DNA of 64,000 bases from Halomonas urumqiensis (GTDB lineage Bacteria > Pseudomonadota > Gammaproteobacteria > Pseudomonadales > Halomonadaceae), in contig NZ_PYUD01000004.1 of NCBI RefSeq assembly GCF_003028575.1, forward strand, positions 155,245 through 219,244. The letters run 5' to 3'. Position numbers and translations under genes: made by a program. How positions within the stretch are numbered: position 1 is the first letter of the stretch; every line of letters begins with the position of its first letter. The notes beneath the pieces are model-generated. The model had not been told where the DNA came from, searched no databases, and saw nothing but the letters and a program-made list of their open reading frames with translations. This document shows, in pieces, positions 45,357-54,641 of the stretch.

Positions 45357-45384
45357 AAGTGGGGGCTGGGCATAGCCTTTCAAG
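45357..45384 (-). promoter_or_regulatory. Sigma-32 (heat-shock) promoter of groESL
   Basis: On the minus strand CTTGAA (45379-45384) and CCCCACTT (45357-45364) are 14 bp apart. This matches the RpoH consensus CTTGAAA...CCCCATNT closely and lies 153 bp before groES. The leader contains a small GCAGAG/CTCTGC hairpin. Confidence 0.8.
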
Positions 45385-45409
45385 GGGTGGTGATGAAATT
45401 TTTTTCGAC

Positions 45410-45955
45410 TCAGCGTCGACGTTCATCACCCGAGATGTACTCACCCTCGATGGGGTCATTGGGTTGATGTGCGTCTGAATGTTTCTCGTCGGAGCGTTGC
45501 GCATCAGCCTGTTGCCACTCTTGATCGGTACCGTTGGCCTGTGATGTCGAGCTCCAGTCCCTTTTCCCATCAGTCCGGCCGTGAGCATGGACGTGAATCC
45601 CTTGTGCCCGCACGCCGAGGCGTGCCAATAGTTTACCGAGCAGGCGTCGTGCATCAGGGATCAGGCACAGAAAGCCCAGGGTGTCCGAGATGAAACCCGG
45701 CGCCATCAGCAGCGCTCCGCCGAATATCAGCGCGGCACCGGTGAACAGCTCGCCCGTGGGAATCTCGCCCTTGGCCATGCGCTCCTGGGCACGGGCGAAG
45801 GTGGCGACCCCCTCGCGGCGGATGAGATGCAGGCCAATGAAGCCAGTGGCGAGCACCATCAACAGTGTGGTCAGCAGGCCAATGTGGCTGCCTACCGAAA
45901 ACAGCACGACGAAGTCGAGCAGGGCAAAGACGGTAAATGCGAGTAGAAACGGCAT
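45410..45955 (-). CDS. fxsA: FxsA-family membrane protein
   Basis: This 181-residue protein has three or four membrane segments in the first 110 residues (FVVLFSVGSHIGLLTTLLMVLATGFIGLHLIRREG) and a long polar tail rich in Q, D and S. FxsA overexpression counteracts F-exclusion of phage T7 in E. coli; its normal role is unclear. It lies next to groESL here as in enteric bacteria. GGAG is upstream of ATG 45955. Confidence 0.88.
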   Translation of the reverse strand: MPFLLAFTVFALLDFVVLFSVGSHIGLLTTLLMVLATGFIGLHLIRREGVATFARAQERMAKGEIPTGELFTGAALIFGGALLMAPGFISDTLGFLCLIPDARRLLGKLLARLGVRAQGIHVHAHGRTDGKRDWSSTSQANGTDQEWQQADAQRSDEKHSDAHQPNDPIEGEYISGDERRR

Positions 45956-46100
45956 GATGACTCCATGGATGACCGATCATCCGAGGATGGGGGCGAGCAA
46001 AGGAAATTCAAGCGTTGAACTCGCCGGGCCTCGTCAGCAGAGGCCAGATCGAATATGTTCCCAAGGCATAACGCTATGAACATTCCCCTGGAGGATGACA

Positions 46101-46862
46101 ATGAGGCTGGAAAACTCGGTGATCGCCATCACCGGAGGGGCGCGAGGGCTTGGCTTGGCCATGGCCCAGTTGCTGGGTGAATGTGGTGCGAGGCTGGCAC
46201 TGCTCGATACTTCCGCCGATGGGATTGACCTGGCGGTCAGCGAACTGCATGAGGCGGGAATCGAGGCGCATGGCTTCGTTGCGAATGTGGCCGACGAAGC
46301 CTCTGTTGTGCAGGCTTTTGGCGATATCGCCGCATCGATCGGGCCTGTCAATGGGCTGGTCAACAATGCCGGCATCCTGCGCGACGGCCTGCTGGTCAAG
46401 GCCAGGGATGGCAAGGTCGAGAAGACCATGTCGCTGAGCCAATGGCAGCAGGTGATCGACGTCAACCTGACAGGTGTCTTCCTGTGTGGTCGTGAAGCCG
46501 CCGCGCAGATGATCGAGGCGGGCAACCACGGTGTGATCGTTAATATCTCGAGCATCTCGCGGGCGGGAAACATCGGACAGAGCAACTATTCCGCGGCGAA
46601 GGCAGCCGTGGTGGCGCTGACCTCTACCTGGGCTGGCGAGCTTGCGCGTCATGGCATTCGCGTGGGTGCTGTGGCGCCGGGGTTCATCGAGACCGACATG
46701 ACCGCCTCGATGCGCCAGGACATGCTGGACAAGTTGACCGCTGGCGTGCCGCTGCGCCGACTTGGCCAACCCGAACACATCGCCCGGAGCGTTGCCTTCA
46801 TTTTCGAGAATGACTACTTCACGGGCAGAGTCATCGAATGTGACGGTGGCTTGAGGTTGTAA
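46101..46862 (+). CDS. SDR-family oxidoreductase (FabG-like)
   Basis: This is a 253-residue short-chain dehydrogenase. It has the nucleotide motif TGGARGLG (11-18), NNAG (88-91), N122, catalytic Ser near 151 and Y163-x3-K167 in NYSAAKAA. The DTS segment after strand 2 (37-39) points to NAD(H) rather than NADPH. The substrate is unknown; it is not in a fatty acid synthesis operon. ATG 46101 with GGAGG six bases upstream was chosen over the ATG two codons before. Confidence 0.85.
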   Translation: MRLENSVIAITGGARGLGLAMAQLLGECGARLALLDTSADGIDLAVSELHEAGIEAHGFVANVADEASVVQAFGDIAASIGPVNGLVNNAGILRDGLLVKARDGKVEKTMSLSQWQQVIDVNLTGVFLCGREAAAQMIEAGNHGVIVNISSISRAGNIGQSNYSAAKAAVVALTSTWAGELARHGIRVGAVAPGFIETDMTASMRQDMLDKLTAGVPLRRLGQPEHIARSVAFIFENDYFTGRVIECDGGLRL

Positions 46863-46870
46863 CCCTACTG

Positions 46871-46896
46871 CGGCCGATGGCGCTTGCCATCGGCCG
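46871..46896. terminator. Hairpin between convergent SDR and ComEA-like genes
   Basis: A perfect 11-bp stem (CGGCCGATGGC) with GCTT loop lies just after the SDR stop and before the opposite-strand stop at 46918. No T tract follows, so activity is uncertain. Confidence 0.6.
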
Positions 46897-46917
46897 TGGG
46901 CGGGTCAGATCCCCTGC

Positions 46918-47199
46918 TCAGAAGGTCACCTGATCCTCAAGTCCTGCGACGGTGGTTTCTCCGATGCCGCTGACTCGCGTCAGGTCGTCGGCGCTTTCGA
47001 AAAGGCCATTGGCTTCTCGTTCCTCGATGATCGCCTCGGCACGGCTTGGGCCAACTCCCGGAAGTTCGGTGAGCAGCTCGGCATCGGCGGTGTTGACGTT
47101 GATGGGCGCCACCTCCTGCGCCGAAACTGTCAGTGGCGCCATTCCCAGCATCAGGCCAAGCAGCAGGATGGCCAGTCGCCCCTGGATTGCGTTGGTCAT
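46918..47199 (-). CDS. ComEA-family helix-hairpin-helix protein
   Basis: This is a 93-residue protein with a signal peptide ending near VSAQE and one HhH-type domain: PINVNTADAELLTELPGVGPSRAEAIIEERE and the second hairpin DDLTRVSGIGETTVAGLE. In other bacteria such proteins bind incoming DNA in the periplasm during transformation. GGAGGG precedes ATG 47199. Confidence 0.87.
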   Translation of the reverse strand: MTNAIQGRLAILLLGLMLGMAPLTVSAQEVAPINVNTADAELLTELPGVGPSRAEAIIEEREANGLFESADDLTRVSGIGETTVAGLEDQVTF

Positions 47200-47428
47200 G
47201 GGTATTCCCTCCAGTCGTTTATCGATTCCGTTTGCTGTCGCCATCCAGGCCAGCATGACCTGCCAGGCGCTCTTTCAAGCTAGTTGGACAACGCCATTGT
47301 TCCCGTCATCCAAGACGTGAAGATGGTGTCAGCACGCCAGGACATGCACGCGTCGCCATGGCTTTCGTGCCAGTCGTCATCAGTGATACTTCCTGAGGCA
47401 ATGGCCGACATCGCTTGTCGACTTGGGC

Positions 47429-47437
47429 TGATATAAT
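47429..47437 (+). promoter_or_regulatory. Extended -10 promoter of pyrF
   Basis: TGATATAAT is a perfect -10 with the TGN extension. A start near 47444 would leave no leader for an upstream ATG at 47446, which supports the GTG start at 47482. No clear -35 box is seen, as is common for extended -10 promoters. Confidence 0.6.
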
Positions 47438-47481
47438 GCCCAGCGATGTCCTTTCCTTCGTTACCGCCAGGAGACCGGCCC

Positions 47482-48177
47482 GTGTCCACCGCTTCACCCC
47501 TGATCATCGCCCTCGACTACGCCTCCCTGGATGCCGCACTTTGCATGGCCGATCGGCTGGACCCCTCACGCTGCAGGCTCAAGGTCGGCAAGGAGCTATT
47601 CACCCGCAGTGGTCCCGATGTGCTTGATGCGCTGCATGGACGCGGTTTCGAGGTATTTCTTGATCTCAAGTTTCATGACATTCCCGCAACGGTGGCGGGT
47701 GCCGTGCAAGCGGCGGCGGAGCAGGGGGTGTGGATGGTCAATGTGCACGCCGCTGGTGGTCGCCGGATGATGGAGGCGGCACGCTCGCGGCTTGACACCC
47801 ATGGCCTGGTCACTCACCTGATCGCGGTCACCGTGTTGACCAGCATGGAGGCTGACGATCTGGCTGAGGTGGGAGTGAACGCGTCTCCCGCCGAACAGGT
47901 GGAGCGCCTGGCCCAGCTTGCCTTCGACAGCGGTATGGATGGGGTGGTCTGTTCAGCGCAGGAAGCCGCGGCACTACGAACCCGTTGCGGCGATGACTTC
48001 CTGAAGGTGACGCCGGGGATTCGCCCGAGCTTTGCCGACGCTTTCGATCAACGTCGCATCATGACGCCAGCCAAGGCGATGGCGGCAGGAAGCACGCACC
48101 TGGTGGTCGGGCGCCCGGTGACTCAGGCTGCCGACCCCATGGCGGCTCTTGCTGCCATCGAGTCGGAGTTGGCGTAG
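47482..48177 (+). CDS. pyrF: Orotidine-5'-phosphate decarboxylase
   Basis: This is a 231-residue TIM-barrel enzyme, the last step of UMP synthesis. [13 protein letters not shown] contains the catalytic D-x-K-x-x-D array, and VTPGIRP and LVVGRPVT bind the phosphate. GTG 47482 was taken as the start because CAGGAG lies upstream and the resulting length is normal; ATG 47446 has no ribosome site. It is convergent with lapB, unlike the lapB-pyrF order of enteric bacteria. Confidence 0.93.
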   Translation: MSTASPLIIALDYASLDAALCMADRLDPSRCRLKVGKELFTRSGPDVLDALHGRGFEVFLDLKFHDIPATVAGAVQAAAEQGVWMVNVHAAGGRRMMEAARSRLDTHGLVTHLIAVTVLTSMEADDLAEVGVNASPAEQVERLAQLAFDSGMDGVVCSAQEAAALRTRCGDDFLKVTPGIRPSFADAFDQRRIMTPAKAMAAGSTHLVVGRPVTQAADPMAALAAIESELA

Positions 48178-48191
48178 CGAGTCGCCTGAGT

Positions 48192-49373
48192 CTATTCGCC
48201 TTCGATACCGGTGATCGGCTTGGTAGTGCCCCAACTGCGGCAACGCGGGCACTGCCAATGGAGATGCTCGCCAGCGAATCCACAGCGTCGACAGCGGTGT
48301 CGGGGTAGGGCATGCCAGAGGGTCTGGGTGTGACGCTGCAAGAGGGCGAGCCGTTCCTGTGGCTCGCCCCTGGCATCCTGCCGGTAGAGCCCGATCAGGT
48401 AGTCGAGCGCCCCGAGGCTCGATTCCCTGTCGAGCTGGTCGCTGACAAGCGCAATGGCGGCTGATGCGCCTTCCCGTTGACGCAAGGTTTCGGCGAACAG
48501 GATGATCAGGCTGGTATGCGGAGTGCGCTCGAGCAGGGACTGCAGGTGCTTGATCAAGCCGTCCTCGTCGTCGAGAAGGCGATAGGCATTGGCGAGAGGC
48601 TCGAGAATGGTCGCGGTAAACGCCGTGTCTTGATCCGGGACTCTGGCAAGCAGGCGTATCTCCTGGCGATAGTGGCCGGTATCGTGCTCAAGCCCGGCAA
48701 GCAGCAGATTGGCCCGCACGCATTTTGCGTCAATGTTGAGGGCTTGGCGTAGATGCTTGCGGGCAAGCCCGGGGCTGGCATTGCCGCGTTCCTGTTCGGC
48801 GAGTTGGCACAGCCAGTGGGCGGCCGCCCGGCGGGTTTCATCGTGCTGGCGTATCAGATGAGGATGCGCCACGTTGAATGCCGCTTGCCACTCCCCCTCG
48901 CGCTCCAGCAGATCCACCAGTAGCTGCTTGGCGGATCGGCGGATTTCGTCATCATGAGTGTCGCGCACAAGCCCTTGCAGCAAACGCTCGGCTCTGTCGA
49001 GCAGGCCGAGCTTGAGGAAGTCACGTGACAGTTCGAGCTGCACACGCTCGCTCTGGGGGGGCGTCAGGGTGGGACGGGCAAGCAGGTTCTGGTGGATCTT
49101 GACGGCACGATCGGCCTCTCCACGGGTACGGAACAGGTTGCCCAGGGTGATATGGGTCTCGATCGTCTCGCTGTTGACCTCGAGGGCGGCGACGAAGGTC
49201 TCGATGGCCATGTCCTGCTGGTCATTCAGCAGATAGTTGAGCCCGACGAAATAATCCCGAGCCAACTCAGTCTGGGCTCCCGGATCGTCAGGCGTCCTGC
49301 GATCGCGACGGCCGAGCCACCAGCCGATGGCGACCGCTGCCAACAACAGTGTCAGCAGCAGGGCATCGGGCAT
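48192..49373 (-). CDS. lapB: Lipopolysaccharide assembly protein B
   Basis: This is a 393-residue protein with one N-terminal membrane anchor (about 2-20), a series of TPR repeats facing the cytoplasm and a C-terminal rubredoxin-like zinc ribbon (CRRCGF and CPRCRSW). LapB controls LpxC turnover by FtsH and so LPS amount. It is directly after lapA on the same strand. Length and zinc motif match the family. Confidence 0.93.
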   Translation of the reverse strand: MPDALLLTLLLAAVAIGWWLGRRDRRTPDDPGAQTELARDYFVGLNYLLNDQQDMAIETFVAALEVNSETIETHITLGNLFRTRGEADRAVKIHQNLLARPTLTPPQSERVQLELSRDFLKLGLLDRAERLLQGLVRDTHDDEIRRSAKQLLVDLLEREGEWQAAFNVAHPHLIRQHDETRRAAAHWLCQLAEQERGNASPGLARKHLRQALNIDAKCVRANLLLAGLEHDTGHYRQEIRLLARVPDQDTAFTATILEPLANAYRLLDDEDGLIKHLQSLLERTPHTSLIILFAETLRQREGASAAIALVSDQLDRESSLGALDYLIGLYRQDARGEPQERLALLQRHTQTLWHALPRHRCRRCGFAGEHLHWQCPRCRSWGTTKPITGIEGE

Positions 49374-49679
49374 CTACGGAAGTTCCTTCAGCTCCTGGAC
49401 GCGCAGTCGATCGAGCTCCTTGCGTTGCTGCTGGTTGTGACGCTGAGCACGTGTCAGCAGGGTGCGCAAGCGAAGGTAGACACCACTCATTGCCAGCATG
49501 CCCATCAGCACACCCATGGCCAGCGAAGCCAACAGCCAGACGGACAGCGATGCGGCAGGCAACTCGATCCAGATCAGGTTGAGCGGTAGTGTCTGTTGGT
49601 TGTTCACAGCGAACAGGATACCGACCAAGAGTACGGCCAGCAGGATAATGGCCAGGATCAGGCCTTTGAGCCAACGCAT
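49374..49679 (-). CDS. lapA: Lipopolysaccharide assembly protein A domain protein (DUF1049)
   Basis: This is a 101-residue protein with two membrane segments (about 4-25 and 43-66) and a short cytoplasmic coiled tail rich in Q, R and K. The segment LPLNLIWIELPAASLSVWLLASLAMGVL is typical of LapA. It ends immediately before lapB, with which it acts in LPS assembly. Confidence 0.9.
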   Translation of the reverse strand: MRWLKGLILAIILLAVLLVGILFAVNNQQTLPLNLIWIELPAASLSVWLLASLAMGVLMGMLAMSGVYLRLRTLLTRAQRHNQQQRKELDRLRVQELKELP

Positions 49680-49723
49680 GCGTGTGTCCCCTGTTGAGAG
49701 TGTCGTAATGGTGGTGAGTATGC

Positions 49724-50020
49724 TCAGTAACCGAGGGCACGGCTGGCGTCCACCTGCTCGCGCAGCTCCTTGCCAGGTTTGAAGTGTGGCACGAACTTGC
49801 CCTCCAGCGCGACAGGGTCACCTGTCTTGGGGTTTCGTCCTACGCGTGGTTCACGGTAATGCAGCGAGAAGCTGCCGAAGCCACGAATCTCCACTCGTCC
49901 CCCTTCCGAGAGAGTGTCGGTGATGTCGTCGAGGATCAGCCGCACGGCCGCTTCGACTTCCTTGATCGACAGCTCTGGCTGTCGCATCGCGATCTGCTCG
50001 ATCAACTCGGACTTGGTCAT
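49724..50020 (-). CDS. ihfB: Integration host factor subunit beta
   Basis: This is a 98-residue HU/IHF-family protein. The DNA-binding arm segment [10 protein letters not shown] and [11 protein letters not shown] identify the beta subunit. IHF bends DNA at promoters and recombination sites. It lies upstream of lapA on the same strand, as in many gammaproteobacteria, but rpsA is not upstream. The neighbour on that side is sdhE, divergently oriented. Confidence 0.95.
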   Translation of the reverse strand: MTKSELIEQIAMRQPELSIKEVEAAVRLILDDITDTLSEGGRVEIRGFGSFSLHYREPRVGRNPKTGDPVALEGKFVPHFKPGKELREQVDASRALGY

Positions 50021-50245
50021 CGACTGTCTCCGTAGGCTGCGCGCAACCGGAAAGGTAATGCTCGCGCTCTTGTTTTTTCAAAGCATACTGTGCAAACCGA
50101 GATAAAACAACGAGCTACGCCTTTTGGTGGAGACAGGCACATCGCAAGCCCGATAGACGCGATGGAATCTTGCCGCCTGGCTGCCGCGGGGATGGGCGCT
50201 CGGGTATACTGGATCATTCATTTCCATTGATTGGCGAGGTTTACG

Positions 50246-50539
50246 TTGAACGAACAATCGCCCGCTGACATCGCTCAGCGCAAACGCCTGTACTGGCACT
50301 CCCGGCGCGGCATGTGGGAGCTGGACCTGTTGCTGGTGCCTTTTCTCGAACAGTGCTATGACACCTTGAGCGCCGATGACCAGGCGGCGTTCAGGGCATT
50401 GATCGACGAGGAGGATCAGGACTTGTTTCTTTGGCTGATGCGTCGTGAGTGGCCGGAGGATCCGGTACGCCGCAATATCGTGAAGCAGATCATCGAACAT
50501 GCCGAGAGCAGCGATAGTCTCTCGCATCGTCCCATCTAG
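50246..50539 (+). CDS. sdhE: FAD assembly factor SdhE (CptB)
   Basis: This is a 97-residue protein of the SdhE/YgfY family. The RGMWELD motif is the flavinylation signature, and LYWHSRRGMWELDLLLVPF is highly conserved. It helps insert FAD covalently into succinate dehydrogenase. The start is a TTG at 50246 with GAGG six bases upstream; an earlier in-frame TTG overlaps that site. It overlaps the cptA-like gene. Confidence 0.9.
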   Translation: MNEQSPADIAQRKRLYWHSRRGMWELDLLLVPFLEQCYDTLSADDQAAFRALIDEEDQDLFLWLMRREWPEDPVRRNIVKQIIEHAESSDSLSHRPI

Positions 50540-50891
50540 GCTGGCCCTGCTGGCCCATCTGCTGATGGCGCTTGCGATCTTTGCGCTTGTTGTCATCATG
50601 GCGCCATTGTCGGTGAGCCTCACCTCGCTGCCGGTGCTTGCCGTGACCATCTACCTGATGGCGCACGGGCAGCCCAGCGGTGAGTTGCTGGTGGTGCATG
50701 AACCTTCGGGTAAACCGGTATGGCGCTGGCGTGAGTATTCCGAGCAGGAGTGGCGCGATATCAGCCTGCGCTGTGATTACCTCGGCCCCTGGTTGATCGG
50801 CTTGAGAGTGGATGGTCGCAAACTGTGGCTGTGGCCCGACAGCAGCGATCCAGACTCGCTCAGACAGTTGCGTCGACTGCTCAAGTCGTGA
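50499..50891 (+). CDS. cptA: YgfX/CptA-like membrane protein
   Basis: This is a 130-residue protein with two N-terminal membrane segments and a small cytoplasmic domain ending DGRKLWLWPDSSDPDSLRQLRRLL, which fits YgfX. In E. coli this gene also follows sdhE and has been reported to affect cytoskeletal proteins. The ATG at 50499 overlaps sdhE by 41 bp and has no good ribosome site, so translation may be coupled or start slightly later. The end overlaps nadB by 11 bp on the other strand. Confidence 0.75.
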   Translation: MPRAAIVSRIVPSRLALLAHLLMALAIFALVVIMAPLSVSLTSLPVLAVTIYLMAHGQPSGELLVVHEPSGKPVWRWREYSEQEWRDISLRCDYLGPWLIGLRVDGRKLWLWPDSSDPDSLRQLRRLLKS

Positions 50892-52449
50892 GATGACACC
50901 GCGATGGCTGCGGTGTCGGGTCGCCATGGTGTGGGCAGTCGGGGTTGAAATGCAGACCGCGGGATTCACGGCGCTGCCTGGCACTTGCCACCGTCAGCCG
51001 AGCCAGGCGTAGCGCATGCCAGAGGCCTGAAAGCGTGACAGTGGGCGTGCATCTTGCGATGAATGGCGCGAGTCTGGATTCTGACAGTGCCAGTTGCGCG
51101 GCGGCCTGTTCAAGGCCGCGGTCATGTCGCACGATCGCCACGCTTGAACTCATTACCTGACGCAGCGATTGGCGGAGCTCCACCACCAGGTCGGGCGGTA
51201 CCGGTTCCGAACCTGTCACGGTTGCCACCAGTGTGGCATTTGACGGGCTTTGCGCATGTAACAGCCGCTTTGCGCAACTGCGTGCAAATACCAGGCATTC
51301 CAGCAGCGAATTGCTGGCCATGCGATTGGCCCCATGGAGCCCAGTGCAGGCGACTTCGCCGATGGCGTATAGCCTTGGCACGCTGGTGGCACCGTCGAGG
51401 TCCGTGGCGACGCCGCCACAGCTGTAGTGTGCCGCCGGCACCACCGGTATCGGCTCGCAAGTGATATCCAGTCCACGGCCCGCACAATGCGCCTGGATGG
51501 TGGGGAAGTGGTGATGGATCGCGTCAACCCCCAGATGGCGAATGTCGAGCAGGACATGGTCGCTAGCCGTGCGTTGCATTTCGGCGTCGATGGCGCGGGC
51601 GACGATGTCGCGGGGCGCAAGCTCGGCACGCGGGTCCAGTGCGGGCATGAAGCGTTCGCCATGCACGTTAAGCAGTTGCCCGCCTTCGCCACGTACCGCT
51701 TCGCTGATCAGGAAAGGCGTGCCTCCCGGGTCATAGAGACAGGTCGGGTGGAACTGCTGAAACTCCAGGTTCATCAGCTCGGCACCCAGTTCCGCCGCCA
51801 TCAGCATGCCTTCGCCGCTCGCCGGTTGCGGGCTGGTGGTGTGGCGATACAGACCGCTGGCCCCTCCTGTGGCGAGTACGGTGTCGTCTGCCAGCAGTTC
51901 ATGCAACTGCCCCTGCGGGTCCAGGCAGCGTGCGCCACGGCAGTGGCCGGCAGTGTCGCCAATCAGCGAGATGGCAGTGAGCTCGCTGCACAGGGTGATG
52001 GCGGGATGTGCGTCGACGTGGGCCTTGAGCGTGTCCATCACCGCGCGGCCGGTGGCATCGGCGGCGTGGATGATACGGCGCGCGCCATGACCACCTTCGC
52101 GGGTCAAGTGGTAGGGGTAGCTGGCCTCGGGGTTGGGGTCGCGGGTGAAGGGAACGCCAAGGGACAGTAGCCACTCGATGGCGGCTGGCCCTTGCTCCAC
52201 GGTGAAGCGAACCGCCCGCTCGTCGCACAATCCGTCGCCAGCTACCAGGGTATCGGCGATGTGAGCCTCGACATCATCGGCAGGCGAAAGCACTGCTGCG
52301 ATGCCACCCTGTGCCCAGCGGCTTGCGCCATGATCGTCACTCGCCGGACGCAGCAGGGTAACCTTGCGGTGCGCGGCCACTTCCAGCGCCAGGACCAGGC
52401 CGGCGACACCGCCGCCGATGATCAATACATCATGGTGGGTTTGTGTCAT
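50881..52449 (-). CDS. nadB: L-aspartate oxidase
   Basis: This is a 522-residue flavoprotein of the succinate dehydrogenase/fumarate reductase family. The FAD motif LIIGGGVAGLVLALE, GASRWAQGGIAAVL and HYSCGGVATDLDGATSV (with catalytic His/Arg neighbourhood) are present. It oxidises aspartate to iminoaspartate in NAD synthesis. The start overlaps the FUSC gene by 20 bp. Family assignment is firm. Confidence 0.95.
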   Translation of the reverse strand: MTQTHHDVLIIGGGVAGLVLALEVAAHRKVTLLRPASDDHGASRWAQGGIAAVLSPADDVEAHIADTLVAGDGLCDERAVRFTVEQGPAAIEWLLSLGVPFTRDPNPEASYPYHLTREGGHGARRIIHAADATGRAVMDTLKAHVDAHPAITLCSELTAISLIGDTAGHCRGARCLDPQGQLHELLADDTVLATGGASGLYRHTTSPQPASGEGMLMAAELGAELMNLEFQQFHPTCLYDPGGTPFLISEAVRGEGGQLLNVHGERFMPALDPRAELAPRDIVARAIDAEMQRTASDHVLLDIRHLGVDAIHHHFPTIQAHCAGRGLDITCEPIPVVPAAHYSCGGVATDLDGATSVPRLYAIGEVACTGLHGANRMASNSLLECLVFARSCAKRLLHAQSPSNATLVATVTGSEPVPPDLVVELRQSLRQVMSSSVAIVRHDRGLEQAAAQLALSESRLAPFIARCTPTVTLSGLWHALRLARLTVASARQRRESRGLHFNPDCPHHGDPTPQPSRCHLTT

Positions 52450-53587
52450 CTTGCTTCCCGGAAGGTGAAGGGCGGTGGTCGAGCGTGGTGCTGGATGGGG
52501 CCCACTTGCGTCCCGAGGCGCGTCGCAGCCGCTTGCTGGGAAGGCGGGTCAGGCCGCCGAGACGGGAGACCAGCGAGCCGGTCAATCGGGCCAGCTCACG
52601 GTTCAACCACAAGTAGCCGCTTGGACTGAACAGCATGCGGTCATCGCTGCCACGGGCGTTGCCCGCCAGTTCGGCGTGACGTTGCAAGTCGAACTGGCTG
52701 ACCACGACATCGATGGTTTGCCCGGTTCTCACCTGGAAGGCCAGGCTGCCAAGTTCCCGGGCCAATCGATGCTGCTCGTGGCGCAGCCCTTCCATGGCTT
52801 CGATGCGATCGTGGCCGTCGCGGGTCGTCCAGTGGCTCTCGAGCAGCAGCTCGATGGTGGACAGCATCCGGCGCTGCAGCGAAATCAGATCGTCGAGTTC
52901 ATCCCGGTCCAGGCGTCCTTCGCGGTGGATGGCATCGACCAGGTTGCGCTGCTTGATCAGCAGGCTGCTGGTGGCCTTGAGAAGTGCTCGGGTGTCGACA
53001 TCCGTCGACGAGGTCGAGGTGGTATGGACATGGTAGAGCCGGGCCATGCGGTCGAGGTTGTCGGCCAGCATGAAACGCATCATGTCGGTGGCTTTCTGTG
53101 GCAGCACCAGCACGGTGACACCGATACCGATCAGTGTGCCGAGCAGTACATCGAAGGCGCGCCACAGGCCGATAGCCAGATCATGGCTGCCGTCACCGAT
53201 CACCAGCAGCAGGCTGATGGCAAACATCAGGCCACTGTAGCCATGGCGGCCGCTGAAGGTCACCCAGGTCGCGACACCGATGCCGGCCAGTGCGCCGAGT
53301 GGCACCAGGGCCGGCAGGCCGAGTGGCAGCATGATCAGCGTCAGGCCCAGGCCAGCCCCCAGTAACGTGCCGAGCAGGCGTTGCCGCCCCTTGTCGAGCA
53401 CCCCGCCGATATGCGGTAGGTTGCCCATGACCATGACGGTACTGACGAGTGCCCACCCGGAGTGCGGAATGGCGAACAGAGTGATGATGGTGTAGGTGAT
53501 CATCAGGGCCAGCAGCACGCGAAAGACATGCAGCCTGCGGCGGTAACGATAGGTGTAGTAGGGGTCGCGCAGGGGCGGCAGGGTCAT
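52430..53587 (-). CDS. FUSC-family (aromatic-acid-exporter-like) membrane protein
   Basis: This is a 385-residue protein with about six N-terminal membrane segments (about 20-165), including TVMVMGNLPHIGGVLDKGRQRLLGTLLGAGLGL, the FUSC signature. A soluble helical domain (about 180-330) follows. Such proteins are thought to export aromatic or toxic acids, often with a membrane-fusion partner, which is not found here. It overlaps nadB. The C-terminal tail is basic and polar. Confidence 0.8.
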   Translation of the reverse strand: MTLPPLRDPYYTYRYRRRLHVFRVLLALMITYTIITLFAIPHSGWALVSTVMVMGNLPHIGGVLDKGRQRLLGTLLGAGLGLTLIMLPLGLPALVPLGALAGIGVATWVTFSGRHGYSGLMFAISLLLVIGDGSHDLAIGLWRAFDVLLGTLIGIGVTVLVLPQKATDMMRFMLADNLDRMARLYHVHTTSTSSTDVDTRALLKATSSLLIKQRNLVDAIHREGRLDRDELDDLISLQRRMLSTIELLLESHWTTRDGHDRIEAMEGLRHEQHRLARELGSLAFQVRTGQTIDVVVSQFDLQRHAELAGNARGSDDRMLFSPSGYLWLNRELARLTGSLVSRLGGLTRLPSKRLRRASGRKWAPSSTTLDHRPSPSGKQDDTNPP

Positions 53588-53640
53588 GATGCAGAGCCCC
53601 GATCATGGTCGGCTGTATGGCAGACGACGTCCAGGAGGCA

Positions 53641-53727
53641 TGGTGCCCGGAGTCGGACTCGAACCGACACGGTGTTGCCACCGAGGGATTTTAAGTCCCT
53701 TGCGTCTACCAATTTCGCCATCCGGGC
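53641..53727 (-). tRNA. tRNA-Leu(TAA)
   Basis: This is an 87-nt gene with acceptor GCCCGGA/TCCGGGC, anticodon TAA in ACTTAAAAT, a long variable arm typical of class II Leu tRNAs and encoded CCA. It is third in the Gly-Cys-Leu operon, the order of glyW-cysT-leuZ of E. coli. Confidence 0.97.
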
Positions 53728-53759
53728 GGCACGGTGTAGAGCAGAAAATACGGGGGAGA

Positions 53760-53833
53760 TGGAGGCTGGAGTCGGAATCGAACCGGCGTACACGGAGTTG
53801 CAGTCCGCTGCATAACCACTCTGCCATCCAGCC
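53760..53833 (-). tRNA. tRNA-Cys(GCA)
   Basis: This is a 74-nt gene with acceptor GGCTGGA/TCCAGCC, anticodon GCA and encoded CCA. It is second in the operon. Confidence 0.97.
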
Positions 53834-53891
53834 TCATCGAGTCTTTTCCTGTTCGGTGACCTGGGATTATCCGAGGATCGCCTGACAGAAA

Positions 53892-53966
53892 TGGAGCGGG
53901 AAACGAGATTCGAACTCGCGACCCCAACCTTGGCAAGGTTGTGCTCTACCACTGAGCTATTCCCGC
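53892..53966 (-). tRNA. tRNA-Gly(GCC)
   Basis: This is a 75-nt gene with acceptor GCGGGAA/TTCCCGC, anticodon GCC and encoded CCA. It is first in the operon, right after the promoter. Confidence 0.97.
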
Positions 53967-53981
53967 CTGACTCGAGAGCGA

Positions 53982-54009
53982 ATTATACGGATAAGTCGGT
54001 GACTGTCAA
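53982..54009 (-). promoter_or_regulatory. Sigma-70 promoter of the Gly-Cys-Leu tRNA operon
   Basis: On the minus strand TTGACA (54004-54009) and TATAAT (53982-53987), both consensus, are 16 bp apart in the 58 bp between pgsA and tRNA-Gly. The tRNAs therefore do not depend on read-through from pgsA. Confidence 0.88.
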
Positions 54010-54024
54010 ACGCTTTTGAGTCGC

Positions 54025-54573
54025 TCACATGGAGCTGCTGAGGTGCGGCCAGGCGGCACGCAAGTAAAGGAACATCGACCACAGTGTCAATGCAGCGGCA
54101 ACATATAATGTGGCGACTGCCAGCAGCGCAATGGAGCTGCCTGGGGCGAAACCCAGCAGTAGCAGTATCGAGACCATCTGCAGCGTGGTCTTCACCTTGC
54201 CGATCCATGAAACCGCCACCTGACCTCGTTTGCCCATCTCCGCCATCCACTCGCGCAGTGCCGAAATCACGATTTCGCGACCGATGATGACCAGGGCCGG
54301 TAGCGTCAGCCACAGCACTTCATAGCGTTCGATCAGCAGGGCCAGGGCAACCGCTACCATCAGTTTGTCGGCTACCGGATCGAGAAAGGCGCCGAACGGG
54401 GTCGACTGGTTCCAGCGCCGGGCCAGGTAACCGTCCAGCCAATCCGTCACCGAGGCCATTGCGAAAAAGGTCGCAGCCAGCGGCATGCTCCATGAGTAGG
54501 GCAGGTAGAACAGCACAACCAGCAGTGGAATAAAGGCGATGCGTGCCAGAGTCAGGATGTTGGGGATGTTCAT
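54025..54573 (-). CDS. pgsA: CDP-diacylglycerol-glycerol-3-phosphate 3-phosphatidyltransferase
   Basis: This is a 182-residue CDP-alcohol phosphatidyltransferase with four or five membrane segments and the motif [10 protein letters not shown]...[10 protein letters not shown] (D-G-x2-A-R...G-x3-D-x3-D). It makes phosphatidylglycerol phosphate. ATG 54573 gives the family length; an in-frame start 72 bp earlier overlaps uvrC. Order gacA/uvrY-uvrC-pgsA-tRNAs is as in E. coli. Confidence 0.94.
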   Translation of the reverse strand: MNIPNILTLARIAFIPLLVVLFYLPYSWSMPLAATFFAMASVTDWLDGYLARRWNQSTPFGAFLDPVADKLMVAVALALLIERYEVLWLTLPALVIIGREIVISALREWMAEMGKRGQVAVSWIGKVKTTLQMVSILLLLGFAPGSSIALLAVATLYVAAALTLWSMFLYLRAAWPHLSSSM

Positions 54574-54641
54574 TGCGACGAGCTGTCCCTTGCTGATGGG
54601 CGGGGCCGATAGGCGATCCATTCTATCCCGCTTGTGACACT

